NCBI RefSeq assembly: GCF_000972705.2
Contig: NZ_LATL02000294.1
Coordinates: 1-25,756, forward strand
Direction: 5' to 3'
Origin: Limnoraphis robusta CS-951
Lineage (GTDB): Bacteria; Cyanobacteriota; Cyanobacteriia; Cyanobacteriales; Microcoleaceae
Length of the DNA: 25,756 nucleotides
Positions within the stretch are counted from its first letter, which is position 1; every line of letters begins with the position of its first letter. A program made the translations under genes and the position numbers. This document shows positions 16,383-23,601 of this stretch, piece by piece. A model generated the notes under the pieces. The model was not told the origin of the DNA and searched no databases. It saw only the letters and a list, made by a program, of their open reading frames with translations.

Positions 16383-16844
16383 ATGACTAACCCGAACAAA
16401 ATTCTCGCCGTCATTAGACCGAATAGACCGAAGCCCGATGACATCAAGCCGTCAGAAGCTAAGACTGAAGCCAAGACTGAAGCCAAGACTGAAGCCAAGA
16501 CTGAAGCAAAACCCTCAGTCCCCGAAAAACCAAGTCCTCGTCCCCGACCGGGTTTTCAATCGTCGTCGGACAGACCCTCTAGACCCTCTCGCCCGAAGGT
16601 AAGGCTTCTAGAAGAAGTTCCCCAGGCAACAAATGCAGAGGGTGAAATCTTTAACCAGGGAGATCAAATTTGGGTCAGATCCCCTTGGGGTAAATGGGCG
16701 GTTGCCGAAATTGAGAAGTTCTACCAAAGCAGTCCCGATGAAATTGTAGCTCATTTTGCTCCCAAAGAAGAACGGGTTGGCTGGACTTGGATGGGCGGAT
16801 GTATCCGTTCTAAATTGCTGAAAAAAGTTGAGACTCCCGAGTAG
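16383..16844 (+). CDS. KTEA-repeat protein with a small C-terminal domain, unknown function
   Basis: The 153-residue protein has three parts. The N-terminus (MTNPNKILAVIRPNRPKPDD) leads into four tandem copies of EAKT (about residues 25-41). A proline/arginine-rich linker follows (PRPRPGFQ, DRPSRPSRPK). The C-terminal domain of about 70 residues (NQGDQIWVRSPWGKWAVAEI to GWTWMGGCIRSKLLKK) reads as a compact beta-rich fold, possibly SH3- or Tudor-like; this is a guess from the strand pattern. I recall similar C-terminal domains in cyanobacterial hypothetical proteins but know no function. No signal peptide or membrane segment is seen. The ATG at 16383 follows a 235-bp gap after rsmE in which I see no gene or convincing signal. 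Its stop converges with the patatin gene across an inverted repeat. Confidence 0.75.
   Translation: MTNPNKILAVIRPNRPKPDDIKPSEAKTEAKTEAKTEAKTEAKPSVPEKPSPRPRPGFQSSSDRPSRPSRPKVRLLEEVPQATNAEGEIFNQGDQIWVRSPWGKWAVAEIEKFYQSSPDEIVAHFAPKEERVGWTWMGGCIRSKLLKKVETPE
16455..16508 (+). repeat. In-frame 12-bp tandem repeat encoding EAKT units
   Basis: GAAGCYAAGACT is repeated four times (starting 16455, 16467, 16479, 16491) plus a partial fifth copy. Units 2-4 are identical and unit 1 differs by one third-position base. The near-identity at the DNA level indicates recent slippage or unequal exchange, so copy number may vary between strains. Confidence 0.9.
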
Positions 16845-16853
16845 AAAATAGTA

Positions 16854-16895
16854 GATGTCCGATCATTGACAGCAAAGATGAAAGGGTCGGACATC
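16854..16895. terminator. Inverted repeat between convergent genes, possible bidirectional terminator
   Basis: GATGTCCGA (16854-16862) and TCGGACATC (16887-16895) are perfect 9-bp arms with a 24-nt loop, lying 9 bp after the stop of the KTEA-repeat gene and 35 bp beyond the patatin stop. No long T-run follows, so terminator function is inferred from position. Confidence 0.45.
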
Positions 16896-16930
16896 CAGAG
16901 AAATTTAGGCTAGCGTTGAAGATTATTTTG

Positions 16931-18049
16931 CTAATTGTATTGTGACACAGACACCAGTTGTTCTTCTCGTTCCCGCACAGGGGAAACTGGAGTAACGGTG
17001 AGTTTATCGGCAAGAAGGTTTAGCTTTTCTTGAACTGGACGAGAGTTGATAAACTCTAAAGTGTTGTCTGTCAGTTCATCTAGATTTCTGGCTGTTGCCT
17101 CAAACGCTGGATAGTTTTCTGTAAAACTCGGTTGAAAACGGAAATAGTGCTGATCATCCCGTTTAATTAGATGCTGAGAGATATGATCAATCGCATCAGA
17201 AGAACCCTCAAAAAACGTCTCTAATAGAGGAATACTCTTCAAGGGATAAATCCACTCAAAAGCTCCCGATTCTTGGGCTTGCTGTACCCCAATTGATTTC
17301 ACTTTTTTCTGACCACAACCAAAAGAAGAAACAATATTAGAGAGATCTGGTTGGTTTTTTATCGCTTCCGCAATCGCACATAAAGTCGGATTATTAGCGA
17401 CTACTCCTCCATCAATTAAGGGAATACACTCTTGATTATCTTTAGGATTATTAACGGTTAATTGATAGCCTTGTTGTTGCCAGTATTTGAGAAATTTGAT
17501 ATTTTTAAGGACATGGGCAGGAAAGGCTACAGGTGCCGCCGCAGATGCCCGACAAACTTCCCAAATGGGCAGGGTTTGACATTCTTCTTGTTTACTATTA
17601 AAGACAATAGCTTGACCATTATAAACGTCATAGCTTGTTACTAAAGTTTGAATGGGAAGTTGATAAAAAGTGTCCTTTTTAAAGAGATATTGTAGCACAT
17701 CTTCTAATCCTTTCCCATTATAAAGGGGTTGACTCGCACCTCGAGAAAAGCGGTTAACAATTCCCTGAAAAACTAAGTTGAATTTTGATTCGGGAAATAT
17801 CTTCTGAGGATATTGAGAATTCAGTGAATAAAAATTTCTAATTTCTGAAATCGGAAAACCGTGAGAAATCCCACAAGCAATCAGACTCCCGGTAGAAGTT
17901 CCCGCAATCAAATCAAAACAATCTCTAAGCTGTTTTCTCGGAGCGCGTTTTTTGATTTGTTTTTCTAGAGATTCTAACATGATAGCCGTAACTAAACCGC
18001 GAATTCCGCCACCATCTAGAGAAAGAATAGAATAAGGTTTAGATGTCAT
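16931..18049 (-). CDS. Patatin-like phospholipase
   Basis: Patatin-like lipases hydrolyse acyl esters with a Ser-Asp dyad. Both elements are intact in this 372-residue protein. The oxyanion-hole loop DGGGIRG is at residues 12-18, the nucleophile elbow GTSTG has Ser52, and the DGG motif in PLIDGGVVANNP has Asp213. There is no signal peptide, so it is probably cytoplasmic or membrane-peripheral; the C-terminal third is helical and variable. A good AAGGAGG about 9 nt before the ATG at 18049 supports the start. Substrate is unknown; membrane lipid remodelling is the usual inference. Some patatins are effectors in CBASS immunity, but no nucleotide cyclase, cap gene or defence context is present here. 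The DUF2993 gene lies 123 bp upstream in the same direction. Confidence 0.92.
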   Translation of the reverse strand: MTSKPYSILSLDGGGIRGLVTAIMLESLEKQIKKRAPRKQLRDCFDLIAGTSTGSLIACGISHGFPISEIRNFYSLNSQYPQKIFPESKFNLVFQGIVNRFSRGASQPLYNGKGLEDVLQYLFKKDTFYQLPIQTLVTSYDVYNGQAIVFNSKQEECQTLPIWEVCRASAAAPVAFPAHVLKNIKFLKYWQQQGYQLTVNNPKDNQECIPLIDGGVVANNPTLCAIAEAIKNQPDLSNIVSSFGCGQKKVKSIGVQQAQESGAFEWIYPLKSIPLLETFFEGSSDAIDHISQHLIKRDDQHYFRFQPSFTENYPAFEATARNLDELTDNTLEFINSRPVQEKLNLLADKLTVTPVSPVREREEQLVSVSQYN

Positions 18050-18109
18050 GATTTCAAGCCTCCTTCAATACAACAACAGCCTAACTTTAAAAAGGAGGTG
18101 ATGAATAGT

Positions 18110-18136
18110 CCCTTCTTTGAGTTACACTCAAAAGGG
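18110..18136 (-). terminator. Hairpin downstream of the DUF2993 gene
   Basis: TTTGAGT (18116-18122) and ACTCAAA (18126-18132) pair perfectly around a 3-nt loop, and the outer CCC/GGG can extend the stem across a small bulge. It lies 37 bp after the DUF2993 stop and 61 bp before the patatin start. There is no immediate T-run, so it could be a terminator or a leader structure for the patatin mRNA. Confidence 0.4.
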
Positions 18137-18172
18137 TTATACTCTAGAAATTCCCGCACTCAATGATTTGAG

Positions 18173-18901
18173 TTAAGGGTTAACCCAGATTTGTCCGATC
18201 ATCTCCACTTGTTCAGGACTAATATTAAGTTGTTCGATCTCAACATCAGTGCCTAAGTCAAGGGTCATATCATCTAAATCAAAGTCTTGTTGTTGTAAGG
18301 GAAGTTCTAGACGGGGAGAGACGAGTAGCAACTCTTTAGGGCTAGCAAGGTACAACTCAGTTTGAAACACACAAGCCGTCAACATCCCATCAGTCGAGAG
18401 AATTTCTGCTGTGAGGGTGATTTGATCTTTTGCTAAGGTGATCTGGAGATTTTGTAAGCCCTGAATCTCATTGGGGAAAGAAATATTAGGGTTTTTGGCT
18501 TGCTGCGATTGAATCAAAGGAAGAAGAAATTGACTGATCGCCCGAACCAGTAAAGGAGATTGACAGGACGTGCTAAGATCGTCGTAAAACATACAGATTT
18601 GAGAGTCAATGGGAAAGCGTTTGAGCAGTTGCAGCGGCTTCCCTTTGATCACTTGACCGATGTTGATATGAATACTCGATCCGCACAGAGCAATTTGGCT
18701 CAGGTGTAGTCCTCGATAGATGGCACGGGATGCCTCGACTGTCACCTCAGAGATATGACCTGTTAGACAATCCCGATTATTGGCGGTGATTTTGATCTCT
18801 AGAGCGTCTACCTGTTCAACTTGCGATCGCAACCACAACTTTACAGCTCGAGATAAGACCTTACTCACCAGTTGTTTAGATGTAGCCTGAGTTGAACCCA
18901 T
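18173..18901 (-). CDS. DUF2993 (LmeA-like) lipid-binding protein
   Basis: The 242-residue product shows the DUF2993 pattern: an N-terminal helix (SKVLSRAVKLWLRSQVEQVDALEIKI), alternating beta strands such as GHISEVTVEASRAIYRGLHLSQIAL, and a C-terminal acidic half (DFDLDDMTLDLGTDVEIEQL). Proteins of this family, including actinobacterial LmeA, are thought to adopt a lipid-binding TULIP-like fold; cyanobacterial members are uncharacterised. There is no clear signal peptide, so location is probably cytoplasmic or inner-membrane peripheral. The ATG at 18901 starts MGSTQATSKQ; AAAGG lies rather far upstream (about 12 nt). It precedes the patatin gene in the same direction, and a shared lipid-related role is suggested only by adjacency. 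Confidence 0.82.
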   Translation of the reverse strand: MGSTQATSKQLVSKVLSRAVKLWLRSQVEQVDALEIKITANNRDCLTGHISEVTVEASRAIYRGLHLSQIALCGSSIHINIGQVIKGKPLQLLKRFPIDSQICMFYDDLSTSCQSPLLVRAISQFLLPLIQSQQAKNPNISFPNEIQGLQNLQITLAKDQITLTAEILSTDGMLTACVFQTELYLASPKELLLVSPRLELPLQQQDFDLDDMTLDLGTDVEIEQLNISPEQVEMIGQIWVNP

Positions 18902-19073
18902 AGACTGAATTGCCTTTCTAGCTGAACTGTTCTAAGTTTTCTAAGCGTTCATGTTGACAGAGCTTAGGAAGAATTACCGATTGCTGTAATATTTGTACAT
19001 AGTTTATCAAACTGTGCCAAAATTTAGCGGGGTTCTCAGTCTGTACAAAGATGCCCACGCAATTTTTACCGAT

Positions 19074-19865
19074 ATGGACGAAAGGCTACAAAAAATCATG
19101 GCGACTTGGGGCATCGCCTCTCGCCGTCAAGCAGAACAAATGATTCTTGCCAAACGAGTGCGCGTCAATGGTAACATTGCTCACTTAGGACAGAAGGCAA
19201 ATCCCTCATGCGATTGTATAGAAGTAGATGGGAAGCCAATCAAACCCTCTCATCGACCTGTGCCAATCTACCTTTTATTAAATAAACCGACTGGGGTTGT
19301 TTCAACCTGCGCCGAGCCAAGTGGACGGCGAAGCGTCTTAGACTTGTTACCTCGTCGATTGCGGATGGGGCAGGGAGTTCATCCGGTTGGACGTTTGGAT
19401 GCAGACTCCACCGGAGCATTACTGCTGACCAACGACGGTGAACTCACCTTTCGCCTGACTCATCCTCGACACCATATTCCTAAAACCTATGAAGTCTGGG
19501 TAGAAGGTCATCCACCGGAATCGGTGTTACAAGCATGGCGTCAAGGTATTATCTTGTCGGGTCGAAAAACACTACCCGCTCAAGTGCGACGGTTACAGCC
19601 AAGAACGGATTCTCAAACCCTTTTAGAAGTAATTTTATTTGAGGGGAGAAATCGACAAATTCGCAAAGTCGCAGAGCAACTCGGCTATCCCGTCGTTAAA
19701 CTTCATCGCAGTGCCATTGGTTCGATTCAGCTTAACCCTCCTGGAGAACCTGAATTACCGCCCGGTTGTTACCGACCTTTAACCCCGTCTGAAATGCAAT
19801 TTTTGCGATCTGCTGGTCAATTTCTAGCATCAATCTGCCAAAAGTCCCCTCAATCCTATATATAA
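19074..19865 (+). CDS. S4-domain rRNA pseudouridine synthase (RsuA/RluB type)
   Basis: The enzyme converts a specific uridine in rRNA to pseudouridine. An N-terminal S4 RNA-binding domain (MDERLQKIMATWGIASRRQAEQMILAK in part, then RVRVNGNIAHLGQKA) is followed by the catalytic domain. The latter shows LLLNKPTGVVST, the catalytic-Asp motif GRLDADSTGALLLTNDG, KTYEVWVEG and EGRNRQIRKVAEQLGYPV. This is the RsuA/RluB/RluE/RluF subfamily; whether it modifies 16S or 23S rRNA cannot be told from sequence by eye. I chose the ATG at 19074, which gives the S4 domain at the N-terminus; the frame continues upstream to a TTG at 18993, but those residues are unconserved in appearance. The RodZ-like gene starts 19 bp after the stop, so the two probably form an operon. 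Confidence 0.93.
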   Translation: MDERLQKIMATWGIASRRQAEQMILAKRVRVNGNIAHLGQKANPSCDCIEVDGKPIKPSHRPVPIYLLLNKPTGVVSTCAEPSGRRSVLDLLPRRLRMGQGVHPVGRLDADSTGALLLTNDGELTFRLTHPRHHIPKTYEVWVEGHPPESVLQAWRQGIILSGRKTLPAQVRRLQPRTDSQTLLEVILFEGRNRQIRKVAEQLGYPVVKLHRSAIGSIQLNPPGEPELPPGCYRPLTPSEMQFLRSAGQFLASICQKSPQSYI

Positions 19866-19870
19866 ATATC

Positions 19871-19876
19871 AAGGAG
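19871..19876 (+). promoter_or_regulatory. Shine-Dalgarno deciding the RodZ-like gene start
   Basis: AAGGAG ends 8 nt before the ATG at 19885 but only 2 nt before the in-frame GTG at 19879. The ATG is therefore the better start. Confidence 0.75.
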
Positions 19877-19884
19877 TTGTGTGT

Positions 19885-20763
19885 ATGAAAGTCAGTTTAC
19901 CGTTCTCAATGGTCAGAAAAAATTTGGGTAACAAGGGTCGTCCTGTGAATAATATTGAACAAACTCAGAGATTAGTCGAGATAGGCCTGCAATTGCGTCA
20001 AACTCGTCAACACCATTCTTTGTCATTGGACATGGTTGCCGCCTACACCATGATTCGCTCTCATTTGTTACAAGCGATCGAAGAAGGTCAAATTGAAAAT
20101 CTGCCCGAACCGGTCTATACTCAAGGCTTAATCCGGCGATATGGTAATGCTCTGGGGTTGAATGGGGAGGAACTAGCCAATTTCTTTTTACCTGAACCGA
20201 TTCCCTCGATTGTCTCTAGCTCATGGATTTTGCCCCTGCCACAGTTACGACCCACTCATCTCTATCTCACCTATATCCTTCTGATTCTGGGAACCATGCA
20301 CGGCTTGGTTTACCTGATTAAATCCTCTCCAGAGATAGTCGGTTTGCCGGAACAGAATATTGCACAGACAACCCCTACAGCAAACAGTCCTCAGTCGATG
20401 AATGTCTCTAACACCAGCGACTCTTCAACTGGACAGCTTGTTTTGCAAGCCAGCCAAACCTCATCCCCAACAAACTCGGCTGCCGTTAACAAAACCGTAG
20501 AAGTCGGAATTATAGTTAAAGATGAATCTTGGGTTTTGATTGAAGTTGATGGGAAAACCGAGTTTCAAGGAATTTTGCAGGGGGGAACGAAACGCACCTG
20601 GAAAGCCCAAGAAGAGTTAGTGGTTGTCGCAGGCAATGCCGGAGGCGTGATAGTGACGCTGAACAATGGAGAAAGCCGACGTTTGGGAGAACCGGGCATG
20701 GTGGAGGAGGCGGTGTTCAAGGCGAACAACTCCCCCTCTGAAACTGCCAATTCTAACTCCTAA
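19885..20763 (+). CDS. RodZ-like helix-turn-helix membrane protein (HTH_25 + DUF4115)
   Basis: RodZ links the MreB cytoskeleton to the cell-wall elongation machinery. This 292-residue protein has the same architecture. A cytoplasmic HTH domain comes first (about residues 28-98: LVEIGLQLRQTRQHHSLSL, AIEEGQIENLPEPVYTQGLI, RRYGNALGL). One transmembrane helix follows near 125-146 (THLYLTYILLILGTMHGLVYL). Then come a Q/S/T-rich periplasmic linker and a beta-rich C-terminal DUF4115 domain beginning VEVGIIVKDESWVLIEVDG. The typical RodZ signature is present, but sequence alone does not prove an MreB interaction, so I leave the symbol blank. The ATG at 19885 is chosen on ribosome-binding-site spacing. 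It is likely co-transcribed with the upstream pseudouridine synthase; malQ converges 66 bp after the stop. Confidence 0.88.
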   Translation: MKVSLPFSMVRKNLGNKGRPVNNIEQTQRLVEIGLQLRQTRQHHSLSLDMVAAYTMIRSHLLQAIEEGQIENLPEPVYTQGLIRRYGNALGLNGEELANFFLPEPIPSIVSSSWILPLPQLRPTHLYLTYILLILGTMHGLVYLIKSSPEIVGLPEQNIAQTTPTANSPQSMNVSNTSDSSTGQLVLQASQTSSPTNSAAVNKTVEVGIIVKDESWVLIEVDGKTEFQGILQGGTKRTWKAQEELVVVAGNAGGVIVTLNNGESRRLGEPGMVEEAVFKANNSPSETANSNS

Positions 20764-20829
20764 AAGGGGTTAGTCGGAGCAAGTCGTTGCCCTAGCACTG
20801 ACAACCCATAACTCACTCCTCCTCACACT

Positions 20830-22332
20830 TTACCTGGGCAAGCGACCGTAGATTTCGGTTAAGGATCTCAGGCGATCGCGAAGTTCATCGGTAATTGCTC
20901 CTGGTTTGAAGCGCCAAGCCCAGTTCCCTTCGGATGTACTCGGCTGATTCATCTTCGCTTCGCTTCCCAAGCCTAAAACATCTTGCAAGGGAAAAATCGC
21001 CTGATTCGCCACAGATGCTAGGGCAACTTGGATTAAATCCCAATGAATGCCGTAGCCCATTGTTCCGCCAATATAGCTGATCACTCGGGCTTGTCCCTGT
21101 AATGAACGTTGATTAAACCAACCTACGGTGGTGTCATTATCATGGGTTCCGGTGTAAGCCACCCAGTTCGGTGTGCTGTAATTGTAGGGAAGATAGGGAT
21201 TATCTGGCCCTGAATCAAAGGCAAAGTGCAGAATCTTCATGCCGGGAAGTTCAAATTTATCCCGTAACGCTTCAACTTCTGGGGTAATCAAGCCCAAGTC
21301 TTCAGCGATAATCGGCAGTTGACCGAGTTTTTCGTTTAATAGATTAAACAAGGCTTCTCCCGGCGCTTCTATCCAACGACCATTAATGGCGGTTGTTTCG
21401 CCTTGGGCAACCGCCCAAAACGCCTGCAAGCCCCGAAAATGGTCAATCCGCATAATATCGATACAGTCGAGAATGGACTGGACTCGCTGCACCCACCAAT
21501 TAAAGCCATTTTGTTCGAGGCGTTCCCAGTTATAAACGGGATTTCCCCACAGTTGCCCGGTTGAACTAAAATAGTCGGGCGGAACCCCTGCCATTAAAGA
21601 CGCTTCACCTGTTTCGCCATCTAAGCAAAAGATTTCGGGATGAGACCAAACATCGGCACTATCGTGAGCCACATAAATCGCCACGTCTCCAAAAATTTTA
21701 ATTCCTTGTTCGTTGGCGTATTGTTTCAGTTGGGACCACTGGCGGAAAAACTGAAATTGCAGGAATTTGTGAAAGAAAATTTGATCGGCGAGTTTTTCGT
21801 GCCATTGTTTCAGGGCTTCCGGTTGGCGGCGAGCAATATCTTCGTCCCATTTGTGCCAACTTTCCCCATCATGGGCTTCTTTAATTGCCATGAATAGAGC
21901 ATAATCATCGAGCCAGTAGGACTTATTGCGGCAGAACTCCTCAAATTCGTTTTCTTCTTCGGTGAGGGTTTCTTTGAAATTCTGGCAGGCTTTACTAAAC
22001 AAGTCCCATTTGAACGCTTTAACTGCATCAAAATCAACTTGTTCTACAGGAAACTGAGGCAAACTTTCTAAATCTGTGGGGGTGAGTAATTCTTCCTCTA
22101 ATAGTTTATCAGGACTAATAAAAAGTGGATTTCCCGCCATTGCAGAATAGGAGAGGTAGGGAGAGTTCCCAAACCCTGTGGGGCCAAAAGGCAATATTTG
22201 CCACAGTTGTTGTCCACTATCTCTCAAAAAATCAATAAATTGATAGGCAATTGGGCCAACATCTCCGATCCCATATCGACCAGGTAGTGAAGTGGGGTGA
22301 AGCAAAATACCGCTAGATCTTGGAAATGGCAT
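20830..22332 (-). CDS. malQ: 4-alpha-glucanotransferase (amylomaltase, GH77)
   Basis: MalQ transfers alpha-1,4-glucan segments between maltodextrins in the cytoplasm, supporting glycogen turnover. The GH77 catalytic triad is in place. The nucleophile is Asp297 in MRIDHFRGLQAFWAV, the acid/base Glu344 in AEDLGLI, and the third carboxylate Asp398 in GTHDNDTTVGW, close to positions 293, 340 and 395 of Thermus amylomaltase. The N-terminus MPFPRSSGILLHPTSLPGRYGIGD is also characteristic. The 500-residue length from the ATG at 22332 is standard. The frame continues upstream to 22398, but those 22 residues are not family-like. No obvious ribosome-binding site is present. The gene stands alone: it converges with the RodZ-like gene and diverges from the transporter gene, with a 511-bp gap upstream. 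Confidence 0.96.
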   Translation of the reverse strand: MPFPRSSGILLHPTSLPGRYGIGDVGPIAYQFIDFLRDSGQQLWQILPFGPTGFGNSPYLSYSAMAGNPLFISPDKLLEEELLTPTDLESLPQFPVEQVDFDAVKAFKWDLFSKACQNFKETLTEEENEFEEFCRNKSYWLDDYALFMAIKEAHDGESWHKWDEDIARRQPEALKQWHEKLADQIFFHKFLQFQFFRQWSQLKQYANEQGIKIFGDVAIYVAHDSADVWSHPEIFCLDGETGEASLMAGVPPDYFSSTGQLWGNPVYNWERLEQNGFNWWVQRVQSILDCIDIMRIDHFRGLQAFWAVAQGETTAINGRWIEAPGEALFNLLNEKLGQLPIIAEDLGLITPEVEALRDKFELPGMKILHFAFDSGPDNPYLPYNYSTPNWVAYTGTHDNDTTVGWFNQRSLQGQARVISYIGGTMGYGIHWDLIQVALASVANQAIFPLQDVLGLGSEAKMNQPSTSEGNWAWRFKPGAITDELRDRLRSLTEIYGRLPR

Positions 22333-22389
22333 GATATACGCAAAGCACGAATGTGTTAAATACCTAAATACTTTGAGGGATCTTTTACC

Positions 22390-22548
22390 TTGAAACATCC
22401 AGCTTGGGTAGGAATTTTACTGGTTTGTTGGCTTGGCACGGTTATCCATGTCAGTTTAGATCCTTTATTCATCTTACTGCTATTGGAGACTGTCGGTGAA
22501 CTATCCCAGCTTATTGACGGATATTGCGTCTCACCTTTGACATCTTGA
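22390..22548 (+). CDS. Possible 52-residue hydrophobic small protein (TTG start)
   Basis: A short frame begins with TTG at 22390 and ends with TGA at 22546-22548. Its product would start with the residues encoded as LKHPAWVGILLVCWLGTVIH and continue LDPLFILLLLETVGELSQLI, giving two hydrophobic segments and a polar tail. GAGGG lies about 10 nt before the TTG. The composition looks more protein-like than a random intergenic frame, but the start codon is weak, no family is recognised, and it could be a remnant of a longer membrane-protein gene. It overlaps only the rejected longer malQ start, and there is a stop in frame at 22357. Confidence 0.25.
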   Translation: MKHPAWVGILLVCWLGTVIHVSLDPLFILLLLETVGELSQLIDGYCVSPLTS

Positions 22549-22711
22549 GATTTTGGACTCTACTCTTGCAACCGACAAACAAGCTGATCCTATAAATTCA
22601 TCCTCAAAAAAATATTCTATCCCTTCAATTGATCGCTAATCTAGAAAGATGAAACAACTATGAATTAAAGATGATTCATCTATGAAATCTTAGGACAATA
22701 AAATCTTATTT

Positions 22712-22740
22712 TTGCTCTAGTTGTAGATTTTCGGTATACT
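22712..22740 (+). promoter_or_regulatory. Candidate sigma70 promoter of the transporter gene
   Basis: TATACT (22735-22740) is a good -10 hexamer; TTGCTC (22712-22717) 17 bp upstream is a partial -35. Transcription from here would start near 22747 and give a leader of about 97 nt that begins just before the hairpin. Confidence 0.4.
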
Positions 22741-22760
22741 AGAGAAATCAAACCAATGAT

Positions 22761-22787
22761 TAATATTTGATCTTATATCAAATATTA
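22761..22787 (+). promoter_or_regulatory. Perfect 11-bp hairpin in the transporter leader
   Basis: TAATATTTGAT (22761-22771) and ATCAAATATTA (22777-22787) are exact inverted repeats around a 5-nt loop. It lies 14 bp beyond the expected transcription start and 56 bp before the ATG. It could be an operator or an mRNA stem-loop; its stem is AT-rich, so RNA stability would be modest. Confidence 0.5.
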
Positions 22788-22843
22788 GGATTAAATCTTG
22801 AGCTGAAAATTTTAATCGACAACTGAGGAGTTGAAAAAATATT

Positions 22844-23476
22844 ATGTTAACTGCATTCACAGCCGGACTCTTACTGATTACCCTCTCTGAACTTGGAGAT
22901 AAAACCTTTTTTATTGCGGTGATTCTCTCGGGTCGCTATTCTCGAAAATTGGTGTTTTTTGGGGTAACACTCGCTTTAGCCTTAATGACTGTTTTATCTG
23001 TTTTTGTCGGACAAATTGTGTCTGTATTGCCTAAAAATTATTTACACTATGCAGAAATAATCCTCTTTTGTGCTTTTGGGATTAAACTCTTGTATGATGC
23101 TAGCAAAATGTCGGCTAAATCCAGCCAAGAAGAAGAACAAGAAGCCGTAGAAGCTGTTGAAAAAAGCAAATCAAAATTTCCTAAACGCAAAAGTTCATTC
23201 GGAGTTGTTTTAGAAGCTTTTCTCTTAACGTTTACGGCAGAATGGGGCGATCGCACTCAAATTGCGACGATTGCTTTAGCAGCCAGTTATCACCCTGTTG
23301 GAGTCGTTTTAGGTGCGACTTTGGGTCATGCTATTTGTGCAGCTATTGCGGTTATTGGCGGACGATTAATTGCTGGAAAAATTTCTGAACGGATGATTAC
23401 TGCTATTGGCGGTTGTTTTTTTATTTTGTTTGGTTTAGTTGCAATTTGGGAAGGAGTAGGAACACAAACAATTTAG
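22844..23476 (+). CDS. TMEM165/GDT1 (UPF0016) family Mn/Ca transporter, Mnx-like
   Basis: Members of this family move Mn2+ and/or Ca2+; the Synechocystis member Mnx exports manganese, protecting the cytoplasm and feeding photosystem II. The 210-residue protein consists of two homologous halves, each with the signature E-x-G-D-(K/R)-T. ELGDKT (Glu16, Asp19) is in the first membrane helix and EWGDRT (Glu133, Asp136) in the fourth. Six membrane segments are evident. A charged cytoplasmic loop (about residues 88-118, EEEQEAVEAVEKSKSKFPKRK) separates the halves, as expected for the inverted-repeat topology. The ATG at 22844 puts the first helix at the N-terminus. Substrate choice between Mn and Ca is inferred from family only. 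It is monocistronic, followed by repeats. Confidence 0.93.
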   Translation: MLTAFTAGLLLITLSELGDKTFFIAVILSGRYSRKLVFFGVTLALALMTVLSVFVGQIVSVLPKNYLHYAEIILFCAFGIKLLYDASKMSAKSSQEEEQEAVEAVEKSKSKFPKRKSSFGVVLEAFLLTFTAEWGDRTQIATIALAASYHPVGVVLGATLGHAICAAIAVIGGRLIAGKISERMITAIGGCFFILFGLVAIWEGVGTQTI

Positions 23477-23478
23477 CA

Positions 23479-23499
23479 GGGAACAGGGAACAGGGAACA
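23479..23499. repeat. Heptanucleotide short tandem repeat (GGGAACA)x3
   Basis: Three exact GGGAACA units lie immediately after the transporter stop codon. Heptameric short tandem repeats of this kind are a known feature of cyanobacterial intergenic DNA. Confidence 0.85.
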
Positions 23500-23539
23500 G
23501 AAAAGTTGGCAAAAGGCGCTCTTGCAAAAGGCAGTTTTG

Positions 23540-23600
23540 TAGGGGCGGGTTCTGAATAAAGATATATTTCTCAGAAAAAACCTTTATAAACCCGCCCCTA
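23540..23600. repeat. Dispersed palindromic element, copy 4
   Basis: This is the best-preserved copy. Arms TAGGGGCGGGTT (23540-23551) and AACCCGCCCCTA (23589-23600) are perfect 12-bp inverted repeats with a 37-nt interior that aligns with the reverse complement of copy 3 (shared TTTCTCA). It directly abuts the 74-bp tandem array, with one base between them. As RNA it could end transcription of the transporter gene. Confidence 0.88.
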
Positions 23601-23601
23601 T

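Larger units (their letters stand above)
22549..22843. promoter_or_regulatory. Leader/promoter region of the TMEM165/GDT1 gene
   Basis: This AT-rich stretch upstream of the transporter contains no gene I can support. It holds the promoter and hairpin listed separately. I looked for a yybP-ykoY manganese riboswitch, because such transporters can be controlled by one, and did not see its conserved core. GAGGAG at 22825-22830 is a possible ribosome-binding site but is 13 nt from the ATG, a long spacing. Confidence 0.5.

Noticed and set aside
16931..18049. CBASS-type defence effector (patatin)
   Set aside because: The patatin motifs are generic, and no nucleotide cyclase or cap genes lie on either side.
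18091..18106. Plus-strand AAAGGAGGTGATG as a ribosome-binding site and start
   Set aside because: No open frame of useful length follows on the plus strand; it lies between two minus-strand genes.
22549..22843. yybP-ykoY manganese riboswitch before the transporter
   Set aside because: The conserved GC-rich core and paired loops are not visible; the region is AT-rich with a simple hairpin only.
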